Origin: Myxococcales bacterium
Lineage (GTDB): Bacteria; Myxococcota_A; Polyangia; Polyangiales; Polyangiaceae
Direction: 5' to 3'
DNA: 64,000 bases
NCBI GenBank assembly: GCA_013297655.1
Contig: JAAFHV010000009.1
Span: forward strand, 6,685 to 70,684
The position numbers and the translations under genes are program-made. Positions 8,576 to 17,307 of the stretch are shown one piece after another (the first letter of the stretch is position 1; each line of letters opens with the position of its first letter). The notes below the pieces were generated by a model. The model searched no databases. It saw nothing but the letters and a program-made list of their open reading frames with translations, and was not told the DNA's origin.

Positions 8576-8759
8576 TTCAGCTCCTACCGACGCGCAAGTA
8601 ACACGGACCTAGCGACGTGTGCTACGAACGAGCGGCCTTCGTGGACGCGCTCAACTACGCGCGGACGGACGAGGGAGTTGCAGCTCCGGGCGAGGGCGGG
8701 TTCCTCGGTGCCCTCGACGATCCAACACCGGGCCGCTGGCGTAGGCCCCTTCGCTCGGT

Positions 8760-9536
8760 ATGAAGAGAAACGTGGCGGTCCCCTTCCTCGGCTCGATATC
8801 GCTCGCTCGCGCGCTGCCCTACGTCGGCTCGGGCCTCGTGCACTGCGCGATCTTCGCGTCTGTCGGCTTGGCGGCCGCGCCGCCTCACTTGCCTACGCTC
8901 GCGGCGGACCGCGCGGTCGCGTTGGACTTGGTCGAGGAGACGCCGTCGCCTCCGGAGCCTGACGAGCACGCCGCTCCTTCCCCGAACCGGGTCGCGAAGG
9001 CTGCACCGGAGCACGGTCACCAGCACCGCTACCCGGTCCCCACCACGCACGACGCCACGCCCCATGACCCCAAGCTCGAGCACCTGCCCGCGGCGCCGGA
9101 AGCGCTCTCCGCGAGATCAGACGCGCCGATCGTCGCGGCGCCGGTCGCGCAGCAAGCTCACTTCGTCATGCGCATGCCGCCCCCGGGCGCTGCGGCAGCC
9201 GCCGGCGTGCAGCGTGGGTCGGCCGCGCAAACGGGCGACGTATCCGCCATCGTCCCGGAGGCCGCCGTCTCCGCGCGCGCGACGCTCCTCTCGAGCGCCC
9301 CCGCGTCGTACCCCCCGGAGGCTCGTTCCACCGAGGCCGAGGCGGACGTGAGCCTCGAGATCGTCGTCGAAACGACAGGCGCCGTGCGCGAAGCGCGGGC
9401 ATTGTCACGGGCAGGGCTAGGGTTCGAGGAGGCAGCGCTCGCGGCGATCCGCGGGTATCGCTTCTCTCCGGCGCTCAAAGATGGTCACCCCGTGCGTGTG
9501 CGCATGCGGTGGTCGGTGCAGTTCCGGCTCCACTGA
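8760..9536 (+). CDS. energy transducer TonB family protein
   Basis: A 258-aa protein with one N-terminal membrane segment (about 20-40, LPYVGSGLVHCAIFASVGLA), a Pro/Ala/His-rich periplasmic spacer and a C-terminal TonB domain (about 170-258, PASYPPEARSTEAEADVSLE ... AIRGYRFSPALKDGHPVRVR). It transmits inner-membrane proton-motive force to outer-membrane receptors. Lying divergent from the receptor gene, it probably serves that receptor. ExbB/ExbD are not in the window. Confidence 0.85.
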   Translation: MKRNVAVPFLGSISLARALPYVGSGLVHCAIFASVGLAAAPPHLPTLAADRAVALDLVEETPSPPEPDEHAAPSPNRVAKAAPEHGHQHRYPVPTTHDATPHDPKLEHLPAAPEALSARSDAPIVAAPVAQQAHFVMRMPPPGAAAAAGVQRGSAAQTGDVSAIVPEAAVSARATLLSSAPASYPPEARSTEAEADVSLEIVVETTGAVREARALSRAGLGFEEAALAAIRGYRFSPALKDGHPVRVRMRWSVQFRLH

Positions 9537-9543
9537 TGCGGGT

Positions 9544-10311
9544 TCACGACCTGCGACACAGAAAGTAGAGCCAGGGATCCGCTGGCGTGCCTTGGTCGAC
9601 GGAGAGCTCCTCGCCAGTGCGGCCCGAGAACGTCTGGACGCGCTCGAAGCCCGCGGACGCGAGCTGTTCGAGCTGCGCTCCGCGGCGAATGTGATACGTC
9701 GCCGCACGAAAATCGAAGACACCGTCGTTCAAGATCGCGTGCGGCTGGCTACGGAGTTGCTCGCGGTCTGGGTTGTGCTCTCGCAGGCGCGCGCGTGTGC
9801 GGGCGTGAACGAGGCGGTGAAACAGCCCTTCGCGCGGGCCAGCCTCGAAGTGAAGGTCGTCCCTCTCGAGGTTGTGGGTAGAGAAGACGAACAGGCCGCC
9901 TTGCCGTAGCGTACGCCGCACCTCCGCGAGGACGACGAGGCGGTCCTCGTGGTCGACGTAGTCGATGCCGTTGTGCGAGAACACCACGACGTCGAGCTCC
10001 CCGTCGGGGAGCGGGAGCGCGCGCGCGTCACCGACGACGAATTCGTAACCTCGCGCGGCGAACCTCGCGCTGGCGGCGGCGATCATCGGCGCGGAGTAGT
10101 CGAGTCCGATGTACCGCTTCACGCGCGGCGCGAGATGGATCGTGGTTCGTCCCCCGCCGACGCCGATGTCGAGCAAGCAAGCGTCGACGAGCTCGCTCGC
10201 GATCTGATCGAAGATGTTCCGCTCGGCAGGCTGGAGCGCCGAGCAGCCCGCGTAGTGCTTCACGACCGCTGGATCGCAATAGACGCCACGATTTTTGTGG
10301 TCGATACGCAT
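9544..10311 (-). CDS. class I SAM-dependent methyltransferase
   Basis: A 255-aa Rossmann methyltransferase. Motif I is LLDIGVGGGRTTIHLA (residues about 46-61), motif II YIGLDYS, motif III VVGDARALPLPDG, then LDVVVFSHNGIDYVDHEDR and LRQGGLFVFSTHN. The start is the ATG at 10311, preceded by AAGGCGAGG; a longer frame upstream lacks this. It lies tail-to-tail with the TonB gene and head-to-head with a histidine kinase. A sigma54-like GG-N10-GC element lies at 10326-10341. It could tailor the nearby RiPP, but nothing in the sequence proves the substrate. Confidence 0.8.
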   Translation of the reverse strand: MRIDHKNRGVYCDPAVVKHYAGCSALQPAERNIFDQIASELVDACLLDIGVGGGRTTIHLAPRVKRYIGLDYSAPMIAAASARFAARGYEFVVGDARALPLPDGELDVVVFSHNGIDYVDHEDRLVVLAEVRRTLRQGGLFVFSTHNLERDDLHFEAGPREGLFHRLVHARTRARLREHNPDREQLRSQPHAILNDGVFDFRAATYHIRRGAQLEQLASAGFERVQTFSGRTGEELSVDQGTPADPWLYFLCRRS

Positions 10312-10325
10312 CGTCGCCCTCGCCT

Positions 10326-10341
10326 TGCAGGTCGAGTGCCA
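10326..10341 (-). promoter_or_regulatory. candidate sigma54 promoter of the methyltransferase gene
   Basis: Minus strand TGGCAC-TCGAC-CTGCA has GG and GC ten bases apart, matching the -24/-12 consensus. A sigma54 activator is encoded 1.6 kb away. Caveat: the predicted start site would fall about four bases before the ATG, leaving the ribosome binding site untranscribed. Confidence 0.4.
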
Positions 10342-10393
10342 CGTTTTTTGGCGTTCGAGAAGCCCGCGCGCCCGCGGCACTGAAACCCGCGCC

Positions 10394-10437
10394 GTTACAG
10401 CCGCGCAGGACCGTGACCGAGGCGGTTACAGCCGCGC
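10394..10437 (+). repeat. pair of 13-bp direct repeats, possible activator sites
   Basis: GTTACAGCCGCGC occurs at 10394-10406 and again at 10425-10437, exactly 31 bp apart (about three helical turns). The pair sits between the divergent methyltransferase and histidine kinase genes and 55-110 bp upstream of the candidate sigma54 promoter, where enhancer-binding proteins usually bind. Confidence 0.45.
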
Positions 10438-10464
10438 GCAAGAACCGCCGCTAACATCCGACGA

Positions 10465-11946
10465 ATGGCTCGCACCACCAAGGCAGCGCGGGGGGGACGG
10501 TTCACGATCGGCGCGCGCCTCGGGTTTAGCTTCGGCGCGATCCTCGTGCTCTTCGCGGCCGTGCTGGTGGTCGTGCTCGGCTCCCTCGGTCCGATGGCCG
10601 ACGCCGAGCGCGAAGTGGCCGACCTCGACCGCGCGAAGCACATGGGCCACCGCGTCGCCGCGCTCGTCCGCGAGCAATACATCCACCAAGCCCACACCAT
10701 CATCGAAGGGAACCGCACGCACCTCGACCACTACGAGGAGGTCGCTGCGCTGACCCGTTCGGCCACCGAGGAGCTTTCGGCCGTCGCACGCACGAGCGAG
10801 GAGCGGGCGCTGACCGCCGAGATTGCGTCGCTCGTCCGTCAGAACCATGAGAGATTTCTCTCCGCGACGCTGCCCGCGATCGATCACGGACAGCACGAGG
10901 AGGTCGTCCGCCTCCACGCGGAGACGGAGCTCGTCGTCGGGGCGGTCGCGAAGCGGGTAAAGGATCTGAACGCTTCCTTCGAGGCTGGGAACGAGCGCGC
11001 GCGTGCGCGCGCCGAGAGAGAGAGACAGCGTGTCCGCGTCACCACCCTCGCGTGCTTCGGGTCGGCGACCCTGTTGGCGGCGATCCTCGCCGGCCTCACG
11101 ACGCGGCGCCTCTCACGGCGCGTCGGCCTCCTTCAAGCGGGCGCGCAGCAGCTCGGAGACGGCGACCTCTCACGCCGCGTCAGCTTGGACGGCAGCGACG
11201 AGCTCGCCGAGCTCGCGCGGAGCTTCGATGTGATGGCCGCGCGCCTCGAACGGCACCGCGCAGACCTCGTCCAATCGCAGAAGCTCGCGTCGCTGGGCCG
11301 GCTATGCGCAGGAGTCGCGCACGAGATCAACGGCCCGCTCGGGATCATCCTCGGCTACGCCAAGGTGATTCGTCGGGACGGGGCCGACGAGGAGGCGCTG
11401 GGGGCGATCGAGGACGAGGCAAAGCAGTGCCAGCGGATCGTGGAGGCGCTGCTCGACATGTCGAGGCACGACACCCCGAGCTTCGCGCCAGTCGACCTCG
11501 CCCAGCTCGCGCGAGACGGCGTCGAACGGTTGGAAGCGGCAGGAGTCATCGGCGGGCGACGGGTCATCGTCGGTTCGTGTGGCGCCGTGCTCGCGTTCGG
11601 AGACGAGGCGAAGCTACGCCAAGTTATCCTGGGCTTGATGAAGAACGCGATCGAGGCCACCCCCGACGGAGGATCGATCGAGGTCGACGTTCGCAAGCGC
11701 AAACGCCGCACCTTGCTCACGATCGTGGATCATGGGGCCGGCATTTCCCAGGAAGCGCGGTCACGCTTGTTCGAGCCCTTCTTCACCACCAAGGCGAAGG
11801 GGACGGGCCTCGGCCTCGCGATCGCGCGCGCCATCGTAGAAGCACATCGCGGGGAGCTTCGGATCTCGTCGCCGGAAGGAGGCGGCGTCCGTGTCGAGGT
11901 CGATCTCGAGGAGGCCGGGCGGGGCTCGCGCGGGGCATTGGCATGA
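10465..11946 (+). CDS. membrane sensor histidine kinase with HAMP domain
   Basis: A 493-aa sensor kinase: membrane helix 1 (about 17-42), a helical periplasmic region (about 43-190), membrane helix 2 (about 191-211), HAMP (about 212-265), and a HisKA box with SLGRLCAGVAHEINGPLGII (phospho-acceptor His about 286). The HATPase domain shows N-box NAIEATPDGG, G1 DHGAGI and G2 GTGLGLAIARAI. It senses an unknown periplasmic signal and phosphorylates the response regulator that overlaps its 3' end by four bases (ATGA). Confidence 0.9.
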   Translation: MARTTKAARGGRFTIGARLGFSFGAILVLFAAVLVVVLGSLGPMADAEREVADLDRAKHMGHRVAALVREQYIHQAHTIIEGNRTHLDHYEEVAALTRSATEELSAVARTSEERALTAEIASLVRQNHERFLSATLPAIDHGQHEEVVRLHAETELVVGAVAKRVKDLNASFEAGNERARARAERERQRVRVTTLACFGSATLLAAILAGLTTRRLSRRVGLLQAGAQQLGDGDLSRRVSLDGSDELAELARSFDVMAARLERHRADLVQSQKLASLGRLCAGVAHEINGPLGIILGYAKVIRRDGADEEALGAIEDEAKQCQRIVEALLDMSRHDTPSFAPVDLAQLARDGVERLEAAGVIGGRRVIVGSCGAVLAFGDEAKLRQVILGLMKNAIEATPDGGSIEVDVRKRKRRTLLTIVDHGAGISQEARSRLFEPFFTTKAKGTGLGLAIARAIVEAHRGELRISSPEGGGVRVEVDLEEAGRGSRGALA

Positions 11947-13313
11947 AGCGCGCGCGGGTCTTGGTCGTCGACGACAAGGAGGCTTACCTCGCATTGTTCC
12001 GTCGAATCTCGCCGCCCGACCTCGAGATTGTCTGCGCGGGGGACGGCGCGCAGGCGCTCGCTCGCTTGTCCGCGGAGCGCTTCGACCTCGTCGTCAGCGA
12101 TATCCGCATGCCCGGGCTCGACGGACTCTCTCTGCTGCGGCGGGTTCGCGACGCCGGCATCGACTGCGAGATCGTCCTCATGACGGCCTACGGGACAATC
12201 GCCGAGGCGGTGCAGGCGATGAAATACGGCGCCGCGGACTTCTTGACGAAGCCCTTCGACCCCGACGCCGCGGTCGCCGCGATGGAGCAGGCGCTTCGGC
12301 GCAAGGTTCGCGCTGCCGGAGACCCGAAGCGGCCGAGTCTTCTGGGCGAGAGCGCGGCGATGAAGGGGATCTTCGACCTCGTCGCGCGCGCCGCCGACTC
12401 GGACGCGACGGTGGCGATCACGGGGGAGAGCGGCACCGGAAAGGAGCTCGTCGCGATGGCGATCCACGAGGCGAGCGCGCGTTCGGCCCGGCGCTTCGTG
12501 CCGGTCAACTGCGGCGCGCTGCCGGACGCGCTCATCGAATCGGAGCTCTTCGGGCACGTGAGGGGCGCGTTCACGGGCGCCGCGACGAACAAACGAGGTC
12601 TGTTCGAGGAAGCGCACGGTGGGACGCTCTTCCTCGACGAGATCGGCGAGCTGCCCATCGGCGTTCAGGTCAAGCTCACGCGGGCGCTCCAACAGCGTGC
12701 CATCCGCAAGGTCGGCGCGAACGACGAACAGCACGTCGACGTGCGGGTCATCGCGGCGACGAACATCGATCTCCAGCGCGCCGTGAAAGAAGGTCGCTTT
12801 CGCGAGGACCTTTACTACCGGCTCAACGTGCTCGCGATCGCGCTCCCGCCGCTCCGCGAGCGCCGCGACGATATCCCGCTCCTCGCGGACGCGCTCGTGT
12901 CTCGGATTTCCATCGCGGCCGGTCGGCATCGGCGCCTCTCGCCGGCGGCGCTCGCGTGCCTCGTCTCCTACGACTGGCCAGGAAACGTTCGGCAGCTCGA
13001 GAACGCTCTCGCGCGGGCAGCCGCGGTCGCGGTCGGCGAGGAGCTTGGCGTAGACGCGCTCCCCGCGGAGGTGCGCGCAGCGTTTGCTGCGCCCGCGCCA
13101 CCGCCGCCGAGCCGCGCGCCTGCGTCGCTGCCCTACCGTGAGGCGCTCGCCAGCGAGCGAGATCGGGCGACGCGTGACTACCTCGTACAACTGCTGAGCG
13201 AGCTGCAGGGAAACGTTACGCTGGCTGCGGAGCGCGCAGGCATCGAGCGCGAGAGCTTTCATCGGCTGATGAAGCGACACGGCGTGCGGGCCGAGGACTA
13301 CCGCGGCCGATAG
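11943..13313 (+). CDS. sigma54-dependent response regulator (NtrC family)
   Basis: A 456-aa protein. A receiver domain has phospho-acceptor Asp in VVSDIRMPG (about residue 53) and Lys in LTKPF. A sigma54-interaction AAA+ domain has Walker A GESGTGKE (about 161-168), the GAFTGA loop (about 208-213) and Walker [15 protein letters not shown]-terminal Fis-type helix-turn-helix follows ([20 protein letters not shown]). It activates sigma54 RNA polymerase at enhancer-dependent promoters. The start overlaps the kinase stop (ATGA). Candidate targets are the GG-N10-GC elements at 10326-10341 and 17246-17263, which flank the kinase/regulator pair. Confidence 0.92.
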   Translation: MKRARVLVVDDKEAYLALFRRISPPDLEIVCAGDGAQALARLSAERFDLVVSDIRMPGLDGLSLLRRVRDAGIDCEIVLMTAYGTIAEAVQAMKYGAADFLTKPFDPDAAVAAMEQALRRKVRAAGDPKRPSLLGESAAMKGIFDLVARAADSDATVAITGESGTGKELVAMAIHEASARSARRFVPVNCGALPDALIESELFGHVRGAFTGAATNKRGLFEEAHGGTLFLDEIGELPIGVQVKLTRALQQRAIRKVGANDEQHVDVRVIAATNIDLQRAVKEGRFREDLYYRLNVLAIALPPLRERRDDIPLLADALVSRISIAAGRHRRLSPAALACLVSYDWPGNVRQLENALARAAAVAVGEELGVDALPAEVRAAFAAPAPPPPSRAPASLPYREALASERDRATRDYLVQLLSELQGNVTLAAERAGIERESFHRLMKRHGVRAEDYRGR

Positions 13314-13376
13314 GCGTTCCAGGACGCCGAACGATCGTGGGCGACGCCGCTTCCACGGAGCGGAGCGGGCTCGCGC

Positions 13377-14141
13377 TCAGCTCTCGGTCGGTCGCTCGCG
13401 CGCGCCCCTTTCCCCCGCTCTCGACGAGGGTCCGCGCTTCTTGACGCCTCCGCGACGCCAGCGCGCGGCTCGAAGCCCCCAGAGCGCAGCGCCCGAGGCG
13501 ACCGTCAGCATTCCCAGGGAGGCTGCGGCGATGAGGAGGGGATGGTTGAAGCTCTCGCGCCCGCGGTAGTCCATGATGTGCAGCGACCAGAGAAAGTCGT
13601 ACACGCGCCATACGTCGTTTCGGCGCGCCGTAACTTCACCGGTCACGGCGTCGACGTAAACGACGGTCGCCGCGTCGTCGGCGAGCCTGACGCGCCAGGC
13701 CGGCAGCGGGCGATCGCGGTATTCGATTTCGGCGTCGCGTTCGATCCGCGCAGCGTCGCGCACCGCAGGCGAGCCAGGCTGATCGCGCTGGGCGATCTCG
13801 CGCGCCTCGTGTTCGTCGACGGGCCGCGACTCTCCCGTGCGAGCGTCGATGCGGTAGCGCGCGTCGCCTACTTTCGCGCGATAGAAGGGACCCGTTGGCG
13901 TGCCGACGAGCTCGAGCTTCGTGACCGCGCCCCGCGCGGCGAGCTTCGTGAGGGCGGCGTTCGGGCTCAAGAGGGGGTCGTCTGCCGCTATCGGCGCCGT
14001 GTTGGCGCCCGCGACGGGGGTGCCCTTCACCCTGGTCATGGGCACCACCGCGAAGAAAAAGCCGGAGCCAACCCAGATGGCGAGCTGCACGAGCGCCACC
14101 ACCGAGATCCAGCGATGGATGGCGTAAAGACGACGGTTCAT
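13377..14141 (-). CDS. PepSY-domain membrane protein
   Basis: A 254-aa protein: N-terminal membrane helix (RWISVVALVQLAIWVGSGFF), a periplasmic PepSY-type segment (AKVGDARYRIDARTGESRP ... DDAATVVYVDAVTGEVTARR), then FLWSLHIMDYRGRESFNHPL and a C-terminal membrane helix. PepSY membrane proteins often accompany siderophore-iron reductases. His residues before and after the helices could coordinate heme or metal, but this is not demonstrated. The ATG at 14141 overlaps the stop of the Gfo/Idh/MocA gene (ATGA, 14138-14141), making it the last gene of the RiPP operon and implying a linked function. Confidence 0.8.
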   Translation of the reverse strand: MNRRLYAIHRWISVVALVQLAIWVGSGFFFAVVPMTRVKGTPVAGANTAPIAADDPLLSPNAALTKLAARGAVTKLELVGTPTGPFYRAKVGDARYRIDARTGESRPVDEHEAREIAQRDQPGSPAVRDAARIERDAEIEYRDRPLPAWRVRLADDAATVVYVDAVTGEVTARRNDVWRVYDFLWSLHIMDYRGRESFNHPLLIAAASLGMLTVASGAALWGLRAARWRRGGVKKRGPSSRAGERGARERPTES

Positions 14142-15109
14142 GTTGACGGCGTGAGCTCCCCGAGGGTGACAGGCCGGCGACCCCGCTCTGCGCGGGTGAT
14201 CGCCATCCAAAGGCGACGGAGGTGCGCTTCGTCTGCGAGCGGGCACGGCGGCCCCTCGCCGTGGACGATCGCGTCGACGAATCGGTCTGCGAGCGTGCGC
14301 ATCGCGTCGCCGAACGCCGCGCCGGCGGCCCCTCCACGAACGGCGGGGGTAAGCTCGATCTCCTCGAAGCGACCGCCGTGTCCACAGCGGAGCCGCCGGG
14401 CGCCGCCGGTGGGCAGAGCGATGTCGACGCGGCCGCCAGTGCTGCTCGCCGTGATCCGAAGGGCGGCGCGCGGGTCGGCGTGCGGTGAGGGCGTCAGCGC
14501 GCTTACGACGCCCTCGAGGTGCTCGAGGATGGTGGTGGGCGGGAACACCGCAGGGGCTGCCTCACGGCGGGCATGGAGGTCCTTCGGGTACCGGCCGAAC
14601 GCGCTGACGGTGTCGACGTGCCCGCCAAGCGCGACGGCGAGGTCGAGAGCGATCGGCAAAAACCGACCCGGATACGTGACGTCCAAGCGCAGGAGAGTGC
14701 CATTTTCTTGGATCGCGGCTCGACCGACGCGAAAGGCTTCGGTCGCGCGGAGCGAGTAGTCGGTCGACACGAAGAGCCCGCGGCGCTCGGCGGCCTCCGC
14801 GATCGCCATGACCTCTTCGGGTGTGGGCGCGACGGGGTGAGCGCACAGCACGTGCGCCCCGGCTTCGAGCAGCTCGAGCGTGAAGGCCCCGTTTTGCCGG
14901 TCGCCGACAGCGACGACGGCGAGGATCGGGGTGATTTGGCGAACGGCGTCGGCGACCGTGGCGAACAGCGGGACCCTGAGCGCTCGGGCGAGGGCGAAGC
15001 TGCGGCTGGAGCCCCGCGCAACGAGGCCGCGCACCTGCACATCGTCGCGCCGCTGGAACGCGTGGGCGGCGTGGCGCGACCAGCCGCTACCTACGATGAG
15101 CGCGTTCAT
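14138..15109 (-). CDS. Gfo/Idh/MocA oxidoreductase, thiazolinyl-imine-reductase-like
   Basis: A 323-aa NAD(P)-dependent oxidoreductase. The N-terminal Rossmann fold begins MNALIVGSGWSRHAAHAF. The segment AGAHVLCAHPVAPTPEEV replaces the usual EKP motif and resembles the HPL/HPV stretch of thiazolinyl imine reductases (PchG/Irp3 type), which reduce a thiazoline to a thiazolidine. I chose ATG 15109 because it overlaps the YcaO stop (ATGA, 15106-15109). Its position directly after a YcaO cyclodehydratase suggests it reduces azoline rings on the peptide. The family is clear; the substrate is inferred from context. Confidence 0.8.
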   Translation of the reverse strand: MNALIVGSGWSRHAAHAFQRRDDVQVRGLVARGSSRSFALARALRVPLFATVADAVRQITPILAVVAVGDRQNGAFTLELLEAGAHVLCAHPVAPTPEEVMAIAEAAERRGLFVSTDYSLRATEAFRVGRAAIQENGTLLRLDVTYPGRFLPIALDLAVALGGHVDTVSAFGRYPKDLHARREAAPAVFPPTTILEHLEGVVSALTPSPHADPRAALRITASSTGGRVDIALPTGGARRLRCGHGGRFEEIELTPAVRGGAAGAAFGDAMRTLADRFVDAIVHGEGPPCPLADEAHLRRLWMAITRAERGRRPVTLGELTPST

Positions 15110-17079
15110 GCGTACGGGTGAGGCCATGGCGTGAGCGACGCTCCGGACGCGAGGGCAGTGGAAATGCGAGGGCTTGCGAGACGTCGATACGGCGTGCCCC
15201 AAGACATCTCTACCGTGCCTGGGACGAGCGCGCGGACGACATTCCAGTCGTCGCCGAAGAGCTCGGGAAGCGAGCGGTCGACGAAGAGAACGTCGAGGCC
15301 TACACGGGCGACCGCTGCGAGCGCGGAAGAAAGCAGGACGCCGGCTCCTCGTGCCGGCCAGCGCGCTCTCAGCCTAGTCGCCGCGATGGTAGATGGCGCG
15401 TGCGCCCAGGTCTCGAAGAGCGCTCGTCCGGCCGGCCCATCGTAGTAAACGACGTGGTCGCGTGGGCCGTAGCCTCGATCGACACGCGAGAGATCGGGTG
15501 GCGCGCTCCCCGTCGGCGGCCCCGCGAGCTGGCCCTCGAGCTCGTCCGTCGCGCGCGCAAGGGCGCCGTCGAAGCTCGTGTCCGCCGCGCTCCCGACGCG
15601 GAGACTCCCGTCCGGCAGACACGCGGCAGCGACGACGACGGGGAGATCGATGTCGACCGACGCGACCATGACGACGGCACTTCCCGTCGTGTCGAGCCCC
15701 TCGACGCGCGTGAGCGGCTGCGTGGTGTACCAGCGCATGAGCAGGGCGTCGCGCTCGACGACCTCGAGCAAGGCGCGGAGCTTCGCCTGGTCTTCGTCGG
15801 GGTGGCATGCGTAGCCGTTCGATGTGCCGTCCGCGAGGCGAGTGCTTCCTCGCGACGGCCGGCCGATGAGCGACGTGGGGACGAGGACGCGCTCGTTGGT
15901 GGCGGCTCGGCTCGCCCATGACCAGTCGAGGGGAAGGTCTCGCGAGAACTTCGGAAAGCGGAAGCCAGGCGCGCGCTGCTCCGCTTCGCGGTAGAGCAGC
16001 GAAGCGATCGCGGGCACGCTGAACGCGACGGAACCGAGCTCCCGATGCGGGCGGCCGGTCACGTCGGCGGGCGCGTGCAACATCGCGAAGCGCTCGATCC
16101 CTTCGCCCACGGCCCGCACTTGTGCGTTGGCACCAGCCGCGAGCGCGAGGCCGAAACCATCGCGCGAAAGAGGCCATGGCGCGCGGGTGCCTCGGTACGC
16201 GACGCGCGCGACGCCGCGCGCCTCGTCGAGCGGGACGACCGGCGAGAACCTCGCGCCGCGCAGCTCGGTCCAGCCGGTGGCGACCGGTGACGATGCGCTT
16301 CTGTCCGGTCGCGAAGCACAGGAGCACGCGGGGTGCCTGGCAAACCGATGGCGCGAGGCTGACCCCTCGCGCACGTTCCAGACGGACGCTACACCCGCGA
16401 CGAGCGTGGCCCCTGGCGCCGCGTAGCGCGCGACGACCGCCGCCGCAAAGGTTCGCTCGACCTGCACGTGCTCCGACCCGGCCGAAGAGTCGATGCGCGG
16501 CAGGGCGCCGCGGAGGGTAGCAGCGCAAGAATCGAGCAAAAGCGCGCAGCGCGCACAGGGAGCGGCCGCCGGCTCGTCTACCACTGCGACCACCTCGCCC
16601 GGGCTCGTCCACACGACGAGCGCGCGGATTTTCAGCTCGTGACAACGCTCGATGGAGGCACCGAGCGCGGCGTCGGCGCGCGCTCCGACGAGGATCGCCA
16701 GGTCGCACGGGTCAATTTCGGTCGCGAGCTCTGCGCGGCGCACCTCGGCGGCGCGGACGTCGACGGAGAGGCCGAGCCGGTCGGCGACCACGACCGTGCG
16801 TGGAACGCTCGCGATCGCGCCCAGCTCACGAAGCCGATCGAGAGCGTGGGTGACGGCCGCGTTGCCCGGTTCGAGCGTGAGCACGTCGAGAGGCGCTTCG
16901 CGGGCGAAGCCCGCCACGATCGCGCGGCCGACACGCGGGTCGGCCAGCCGCACGAGGTGAACCTTCTCGCCTTCGACGATGATCCCCTCCTCCGTCGAGT
17001 GAAGAGCGACGCCGTAGGCGAGGCAAAGGCCTGGGGTTGGGTTTGCCGTGCCTGCCGGCGTCGCGTCTTCGTCCGTCAT
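15106..17079 (-). CDS. fused TOMM cyclodehydratase (leader-binding E1-like + YcaO)
   Basis: A 657-aa fusion. The N-terminal third looks like the E1-like/RRE part of TOMM enzymes: a winged-helix-like segment (about 40-95) and zinc-type Cys pairs CARC and CSC. From about residue 260 it is a YcaO domain with the ATP-binding pattern GEGIERFAM ... SNGYACHPDEDQAKLRALLE followed by VVERDALL. The C-terminus ends PWPHPYA, a PxPxP motif typical of azoline-forming YcaO proteins. Reaction expected: ATP-dependent cyclisation of Cys or Ser to thiazoline or oxazoline on the precursor. The start is seven bases after the precursor stop, with GAGGAG as ribosome binding site overlapping the precursor end. No SagB-type dehydrogenase is present. 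Confidence 0.88.
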   Translation of the reverse strand: MTDEDATPAGTANPTPGLCLAYGVALHSTEEGIIVEGEKVHLVRLADPRVGRAIVAGFAREAPLDVLTLEPGNAAVTHALDRLRELGAIASVPRTVVVADRLGLSVDVRAAEVRRAELATEIDPCDLAILVGARADAALGASIERCHELKIRALVVWTSPGEVVAVVDEPAAAPCARCALLLDSCAATLRGALPRIDSSAGSEHVQVERTFAAAVVARYAAPGATLVAGVASVWNVREGSASRHRFARHPACSCASRPDRSASSPVATGWTELRGARFSPVVPLDEARGVARVAYRGTRAPWPLSRDGFGLALAAGANAQVRAVGEGIERFAMLHAPADVTGRPHRELGSVAFSVPAIASLLYREAEQRAPGFRFPKFSRDLPLDWSWASRAATNERVLVPTSLIGRPSRGSTRLADGTSNGYACHPDEDQAKLRALLEVVERDALLMRWYTTQPLTRVEGLDTTGSAVVMVASVDIDLPVVVAAACLPDGSLRVGSAADTSFDGALARATDELEGQLAGPPTGSAPPDLSRVDRGYGPRDHVVYYDGPAGRALFETWAHAPSTIAATRLRARWPARGAGVLLSSALAAVARVGLDVLFVDRSLPELFGDDWNVVRALVPGTVEMSWGTPYRRLASPRISTALASGASLTPWPHPYA

Positions 17080-17086
17080 GCGTCGA

Positions 17087-17200
17087 TCACTCCTCGAAGT
17101 CGATGTCGCACTTGCAGCTCAGAGGCTCCCACCAGAGGAGCTCGAGCTCTTCGACCGTCGGCTCGATCTCGAGCCGGTCCGCTACGTTCACAGTCTCCAT
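17087..17200 (-). CDS. putative RiPP (TOMM) precursor peptide
   Basis: A 37-aa peptide starting at ATG 17200, with AAAGGA placed seven bases before it. The acidic leader contains LEIEPTVEELELLWWEP; the last eleven residues are LSCKCDIDFEE. Cys29 and Cys31 (with Ser28) are the only cyclisable residues, separated by Lys, followed by an acidic tail. The stop is seven bases before the YcaO start, the classic precursor-plus-cyclodehydratase arrangement. An in-frame extension up to 17290 has no comparable ribosome site. The product could carry one or two thiazoline/thiazolidine rings. I know no described family with this core; function is unassigned. Confidence 0.75.
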   Translation of the reverse strand: METVNVADRLEIEPTVEELELLWWEPLSCKCDIDFEE

Positions 17201-17245
17201 GTCTGATTCCTTTCGATTCGCGGGACGAGCCCCGCGCCCCACCTC

Positions 17246-17263
17246 TTGCGAAGCATAGGCCAA
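17246..17263 (-). promoter_or_regulatory. candidate sigma54 promoter of the RiPP operon
   Basis: Minus strand TTGGCC-TATGC-TTCGCA has GG and GC separated by ten bases. The predicted start site, about 12 nt further, would leave a leader of about 36 nt containing the AAAGGA ribosome site of the precursor gene. The -24 part matches TTGGC; the -12 part has one mismatch (TCGC for TTGC). Confidence 0.4.
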
Positions 17264-17307
17264 CACGATCCGGTGGTTCGGGAGCTGCATGCTGAGCGTT
17301 TCTCACG

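Noticed and set aside
8576-8660. Sigma54 or KGTCAC-N14-GCTA promoter for the TonB receptor
   Set aside because: A GCTAGG box exists on the minus strand but no GTCAC box lies 14 bases upstream, and the nearest GG/GC pair is spaced 12, not 10.
17201-17290. 67-residue version of the precursor starting at 17290
   Set aside because: No ribosome site at that start, and the extension (HRIVLAYASQEVGRG and following) would include the candidate promoter; ATG 17200 has a good ribosome site.
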